Source: an uncultured Anaerolineaceae bacterium
GTDB taxonomy: Bacteria > Chloroflexota > Anaerolineae > Promineifilales > Promineifilaceae
Length of the DNA stretch: 18,575 nt
NCBI GenBank assembly: GCA_937967805.1
Contig: CALBTC010000086.1
Span: forward strand, 1 to 18,575
Reading direction: 5' to 3'
In this document: piece by piece, positions 15,744 through 18,575 of the stretch
How the letters are laid out: each line of letters starts with the position of its first letter
How positions within the stretch are numbered: position 1 is the stretch's first letter
Program-made: the position numbers and the translations under genes
The notes under the pieces: model-generated
What the model was told of the DNA's origin: nothing
Databases searched by the model: none
The model's input: only the letters and a program-made list of their open reading frames with translations

Positions 15744-16907
15744 TTAAACGATAAATAGCTGTTGCGGTACGGCCGTAATCACTTCGCAGCCATCTTGGGT
15801 GACAACGACCGTATCCGACACAAAATAATCTCCCTCGCCCGCACCCATCAGCCAGGACATGACGTGAAAAACCATGCCGGCCTGGAGTTCCAGGTCGCTG
15901 CCGTAGCGCAGGCCAACCACCATCGGGCCGCCAACCCAGCTGGGCGGGAAGCCAATGCCCACCATGTAGCCGCAATGGTGCCGCCGGTAATGGCTCAATC
16001 CGGCGGCGTCCACCGCATCCTGCCACGCCTGGTACACCTGTCCGGCTTTTACACCTGGTCGAATCGTGCTAACAACGCTGTTGAATGCTTCCAGGCAAAG
16101 CCGGGCCATTGTTTCGGTGCCGGGTGGCGCTTTGCCAATGTAGAGCAGCCGCCCCATCGGCGCGTGGTAATGGTTGATGCAGCCCGCCAGCTCGACAAAA
16201 AGCGCTTCGCCCGGCTGCAGCCGATGATCGCTCCAGGTGCGGTGCTCTTCGCCCAGTGTGGGCGTGGCGCGAATGAAGGGACCAAAGCCAGGATAGGTAC
16301 CACCGGCCAGCAGCATCGCCCGGTGGACTTCAGCCGCCACTTCTTGCTCGCTTACGTTGGGAGCGGCCGTTTCCCGCGCAGCAATCATCATGGCATCTGT
16401 CACCTCGGCGGCCTGCCGCGTGTAATCCAGTTCCCGTGCCGACTTGATTTGGCGCAGGCTATCCACCAGGCCGGAGCAGTCGCCAACGGCTGCCTGCGGC
16501 AGGTTGGCGCTGATGCCTTCGGTGACGCGTGACGGTAGAAAGAGGCTGCTCTTTTCCGCCCCCAGTCGGGCCGCACCCAGACCCAGTTGGTGCAGGCGAT
16601 CACAGGTGAAGCGCACCAAATCATCCCCGTCCTCAAAGCCAAAAAAGTTGGCCCGTTCTGGCAGGACCACCCACTTCTCCACCGTCACCCGTTCCATGGC
16701 GCGGCAAATCAGGGCCATCTTGCCGTCGCGGGGAACGATTAACAGATGGTAGGCAAAGAATCCTTGGTGGCTAAGGCCGCACAAATAGAAGATGTTTTCC
16801 GGGCTGGAGATGAGGCAGGCGTCCAAATCTTGCTCAGCCATGAGCCGGCGCAAGTTGTGCAGGCGCTGATCGTATTCTTCTTGGGGAAAATACGGCCGTT
16901 CCTCCAT
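15744..16907 (-). CDS. doeA: Ectoine hydrolase DoeA/EutD (M24-fold, metal ligands substituted)
   Basis: 387 aa, creatinase-type N-terminal domain then M24 fold. DoeA-like stretches are LFVELAGCINHYHAPMGRLL, the HHCGYMVGIGFPPSW segment, LELQAGMVFHVM and a C-terminal VVTQDGCEVITAVPQQLF. The five M24 metal-ligand positions carry approximately E239, M251, Y314, H348 and S364, so no two-metal site remains, consistent with the non-metal ectoine hydrolases. DoeA opens the ectoine ring to N-acetyl-diaminobutyrates. The ATG at 16907 has AGGAGAGGAG directly upstream, overlapping the stop of the previous gene; an in-frame start at 17096 would add 63 residues of non-family sequence and is rejected. Confidence 0.88.
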   Translation of the reverse strand: MEERPYFPQEEYDQRLHNLRRLMAEQDLDACLISSPENIFYLCGLSHQGFFAYHLLIVPRDGKMALICRAMERVTVEKWVVLPERANFFGFEDGDDLVRFTCDRLHQLGLGAARLGAEKSSLFLPSRVTEGISANLPQAAVGDCSGLVDSLRQIKSARELDYTRQAAEVTDAMMIAARETAAPNVSEQEVAAEVHRAMLLAGGTYPGFGPFIRATPTLGEEHRTWSDHRLQPGEALFVELAGCINHYHAPMGRLLYIGKAPPGTETMARLCLEAFNSVVSTIRPGVKAGQVYQAWQDAVDAAGLSHYRRHHCGYMVGIGFPPSWVGGPMVVGLRYGSDLELQAGMVFHVMSWLMGAGEGDYFVSDTVVVTQDGCEVITAVPQQLFIV

Positions 16908-16915
16908 CTCCTCTC

Positions 16916-17224
16916 CTATGGAATGCGTGGCGGCTTGTCCAGCGGCTCGTCTCGCTTTTCCCACCACACATTTTCTCGCTGCAGTCGCTCGCGAAACCAC
17001 GGAACCGTTAAACCCACACCAAGCAGCAAGCAAAGCAAGGCCACCACAAAAAGCTGTTCGTACGAAATGGGCAAAATCGACTGCACAAATCGCCAAATTC
17101 CCAGATCAACAAAATCAGGTGTGAAGCCGCGGACCACGTCCCAATATTGTTCCAGTGCCATACCCAAAATGGCGCTGACCAAAATCAACAACACGCCAAC
17201 GAATGCCAGCCACTTTTTGAACAT
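16916..17224 (-). CDS. Small two-helix membrane protein of unknown function
   Basis: 102 aa with two hydrophobic helices, ~6-25 (LAFVGVLLILVSAILGMALE) and ~57-77 (QLFVVALLCLLLGVGLTV), a ~30-residue aromatic loop between, and a charged C-terminal tail (RERLQRENVWWEKRDEP). It starts 2 bases after the aldehyde dehydrogenase stop and ends 8 bases before the doeA ATG, whose ribosome site overlaps its stop, so it belongs to the operon. I recognise no family. Its place suggests a part in ectoine transport or its membrane organisation, but nothing in the sequence shows it. Confidence 0.7.
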   Translation of the reverse strand: MFKKWLAFVGVLLILVSAILGMALEQYWDVVRGFTPDFVDLGIWRFVQSILPISYEQLFVVALLCLLLGVGLTVPWFRERLQRENVWWEKRDEPLDKPPRIP

Positions 17225-17226
17225 GG

Positions 17227-18575
17227 TTACAAATTAAAGCAGACTAGCTTCGGTTCCGTCATTTCTTGTAGAGCAAACTTAATTCCCTCACGTCCCAGAC
17301 CAGAGCCTTTGACGCCGCCGAAGGGCATGGCGTCGATGCGGTAATCGGTGCTGTCGTTGATCATTACCCCGCCGCATTCCAGCCGGGCGGCAGCGCGAAA
17401 AGCGGTCTGCACGTCGCGGGTAAAGATGCCGGCCTGGAGGCCATAGTTCACTTCATTGGCCCGCTCGATGGCTTCTTCCAGCTCGCTAAAGCGGTAAAGC
17501 ACCGTCACCGGACCGTAAATCTCTTCGCAGGCCAGCGGTACGGAATCGGGCACGTTTTCCAGCACGGTGGGATCGTAAAAGGCGCCTTCGCGCGTGCCGC
17601 CGGTGAGCACGGTGGCTCCGGCAGCGACCGCTTCGTTGACCATGTTTTCAACATTTTTTGCGGCCGTTTCGTTAATCAACGGTCCCATATCGGTGGCCTC
17701 GTCCAGCTTGTCGCCTACGCGGTACGCCGCTGCCGCATCCACAAAACGCTGCTTAAACGCGTTGTAAATGCCGTCCTGCACGATGAGGCGCTGCACATGC
17801 AGGCAGTTTTGCCCGGCGGCCCAGAACGCGCCGCTGACGTTGGCCTCTACCGCCTGCTCCAAATCGGCGTCTTCCATCACAATCACCGGGCAGTTGCTGC
17901 CCAGCTCCATGCCTACCTTCTTCAGCCCCATCTTGCGCATGATGGCCTCACCGGTGCTCAGCCCGCCGGTAAACGAGATCATGCGCACGCGCGGGTCAGT
18001 TACCAGCAGGTCACCAATTTCGCGGCCCGGCCCGGTAATCACTTGCAGCACGCCCGGCGGAATGCCGGCGTCGTGGATGGCGCGGGCCAGCCAGAGGGCG
18101 CTGAGCGGCGTCTTCGTGTCCGGCTTGACAATGACGGCGTTGCCGCCAGCCAATCCCGGCCCCACTTTGTGCGCCACCAGGTTCAGCGGATCGTTAAAGG
18201 GCGTGATGGCTCCAATGACGCCAATTGGCTCACGGCTGTAATAGCCCATCCGGTTTTCACTGCCAGGCATCTGGTCGAACGGAATCGTCTCGCCGTTTAG
18301 GCGGCGCGCTTCCTCGGCGCTGATGCGGATCGTCTGGATACAGCGGGTGACTTCCTTGCGCGCCTCGCGAATCGTTTTGATGCCTTCCTGGGCAATGACG
18401 CGAGCATATTCTTCGTGCTTTTCGGCCAAAATATCGGCCGTTTTTTGCAGAATCGCCATTCGTTTATGGACAGGCATCGTCCGCGCGCGCTCAAATCCGG
18501 CAACGGCCGCTTCAATGGCTGCTTCCATGTCTACGGCCGTTGCCCGCGGCACCGTATCCACCAGGCTGTTATCCT
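17227..18575 (-). CDS. NAD(P)-dependent aldehyde dehydrogenase, DoeC candidate (5' end outside window)
   Basis: At least 449 residues, open to the right edge: the frame continues upstream as DNSLVDTVPRA, typical of an ALDH N-terminus, so the GTG at 18561 is internal. Family marks are the NAD-binding region (GAITPFNDPLNLVAHKVGPG, KPDTKTP), ITGPG followed by ISFTGGLSTGEAIM, the general-base Glu in GMELGSNCPVIV, the catalytic Cys in AGQNCLHVQR, and EEIYGPVT. In ectoine catabolism DoeC oxidises aspartate semialdehyde to aspartate. Position at the head of the ectoine operon supports that, but phosphonoacetaldehyde and succinate-semialdehyde dehydrogenases look alike, so the assignment is contextual. 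Confidence 0.8.
   Translation of the reverse strand, partial: DNSLVDTVPRATAVDMEAAIEAAVAGFERARTMPVHKRMAILQKTADILAEKHEEYARVIAQEGIKTIREARKEVTRCIQTIRISAEEARRLNGETIPFDQMPGSENRMGYYSREPIGVIGAITPFNDPLNLVAHKVGPGLAGGNAVIVKPDTKTPLSALWLARAIHDAGIPPGVLQVITGPGREIGDLLVTDPRVRMISFTGGLSTGEAIMRKMGLKKVGMELGSNCPVIVMEDADLEQAVEANVSGAFWAAGQNCLHVQRLIVQDGIYNAFKQRFVDAAAAYRVGDKLDEATDMGPLINETAAKNVENMVNEAVAAGATVLTGGTREGAFYDPTVLENVPDSVPLACEEIYGPVTVLYRFSELEEAIERANEVNYGLQAGIFTRDVQTAFRAAARLECGGVMINDSTDYRIDAMPFGGVKGSGLGREGIKFALQEMTEPKLVCFNL

Larger units (their letters stand above)
309..18540. other. Dispersed palindrome ACGGCCGT, 16 perfect copies
   Basis: Copies start at 309, 3039, 3488, 4130, 4671, 6110, 6824, 10083, 10437, 11111, 11953, 12756, 14665, 15769, 16892 and 18533. 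Random expectation for an octamer in 18.6 kb is about 0.3. Several near-copies have CGGCCGT. All but one copy lie inside genes, on genes of both strands. It behaves like a genome-wide motif similar to cyanobacterial HIP1. Confidence 0.85.

Noticed and set aside
15598..16026. Minus-strand frame overlapping doeA and the intergenic repeats
   Set aside because: Its C-terminal part is translated from dispersed intergenic repeat sequence and the rest from doeA in another frame.
15762..16532. 256-codon open frame on the plus strand
   Set aside because: Antisense to doeA; no family resemblance.
1..18575. CRISPR arrays, tRNA or rRNA genes, transposases
   Set aside because: None seen: no regularly spaced repeats, no tRNA-like cloverleaf, and no transposase or integrase motifs.

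Overview
The window looks like chromosomal DNA of a free-living, large-genome bacterium, probably Chloroflexota (Anaerolineae-like). This is inference from protein style: effector-associated (EAD-type) domains, a TIR protein with a Pro/Thr linker and a LamG-like ectodomain, small DUF4926/DUF2283 genes, and a strongly over-represented palindrome ACGGCCGT. No database search was possible. Composition is mosaic: the flanks are about 55-65% GC, while parts of 1.75-2.78 kb and 5.2-10.1 kb fall to about 40-45% by eye count of sample lines.

Left part (1-5.2 kb): the 3' end of a xanthine-dehydrogenase-type molybdopterin subunit, small DUF4926 and DUF2283 genes, then a minus-strand transmembrane TIR protein (EAD-like domain, TIR, one membrane helix, extracytoplasmic beta-rich domain). 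A VapBC/FitAB toxin-antitoxin pair diverges from it behind a strong sigma70-type promoter, and a DUF2383/glycine-zipper stress-type membrane protein follows.

Middle (5.2-10.1 kb): a compact minus-strand operon. In transcription order it encodes an EAD-FGE-like protein, a winged-helix/TPR-like regulator (ATGA start-stop overlap), a Nudix hydrolase and a radical SAM protein with a SPASM/Twitch-like cysteine-rich tail. I know of no named system with this set. The FGE-like and TIR proteins share the same kind of N-terminal helical adaptor domain, so this is the best candidate for an undescribed signalling or conflict system.

Right part (10.1-18.6 kb): an ectoine/hydroxyectoine uptake and catabolism locus. 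It holds eutB on the plus strand; running leftward on the minus strand are an aldehyde dehydrogenase (possibly DoeC, incomplete at the window edge), a small two-helix membrane protein, doeA (eutD-type ectoine hydrolase), ehuC, ehuD, ehuA, eutC and a second M24 enzyme with a complete metal site. Imported (hydroxy)ectoine would be dehydroxylated by EutB/EutC steps, ring-opened by DoeA, and carried towards aspartate by the dehydrogenase. The binding protein EhuB, EutA and the deacetylase DoeB are not in this window.
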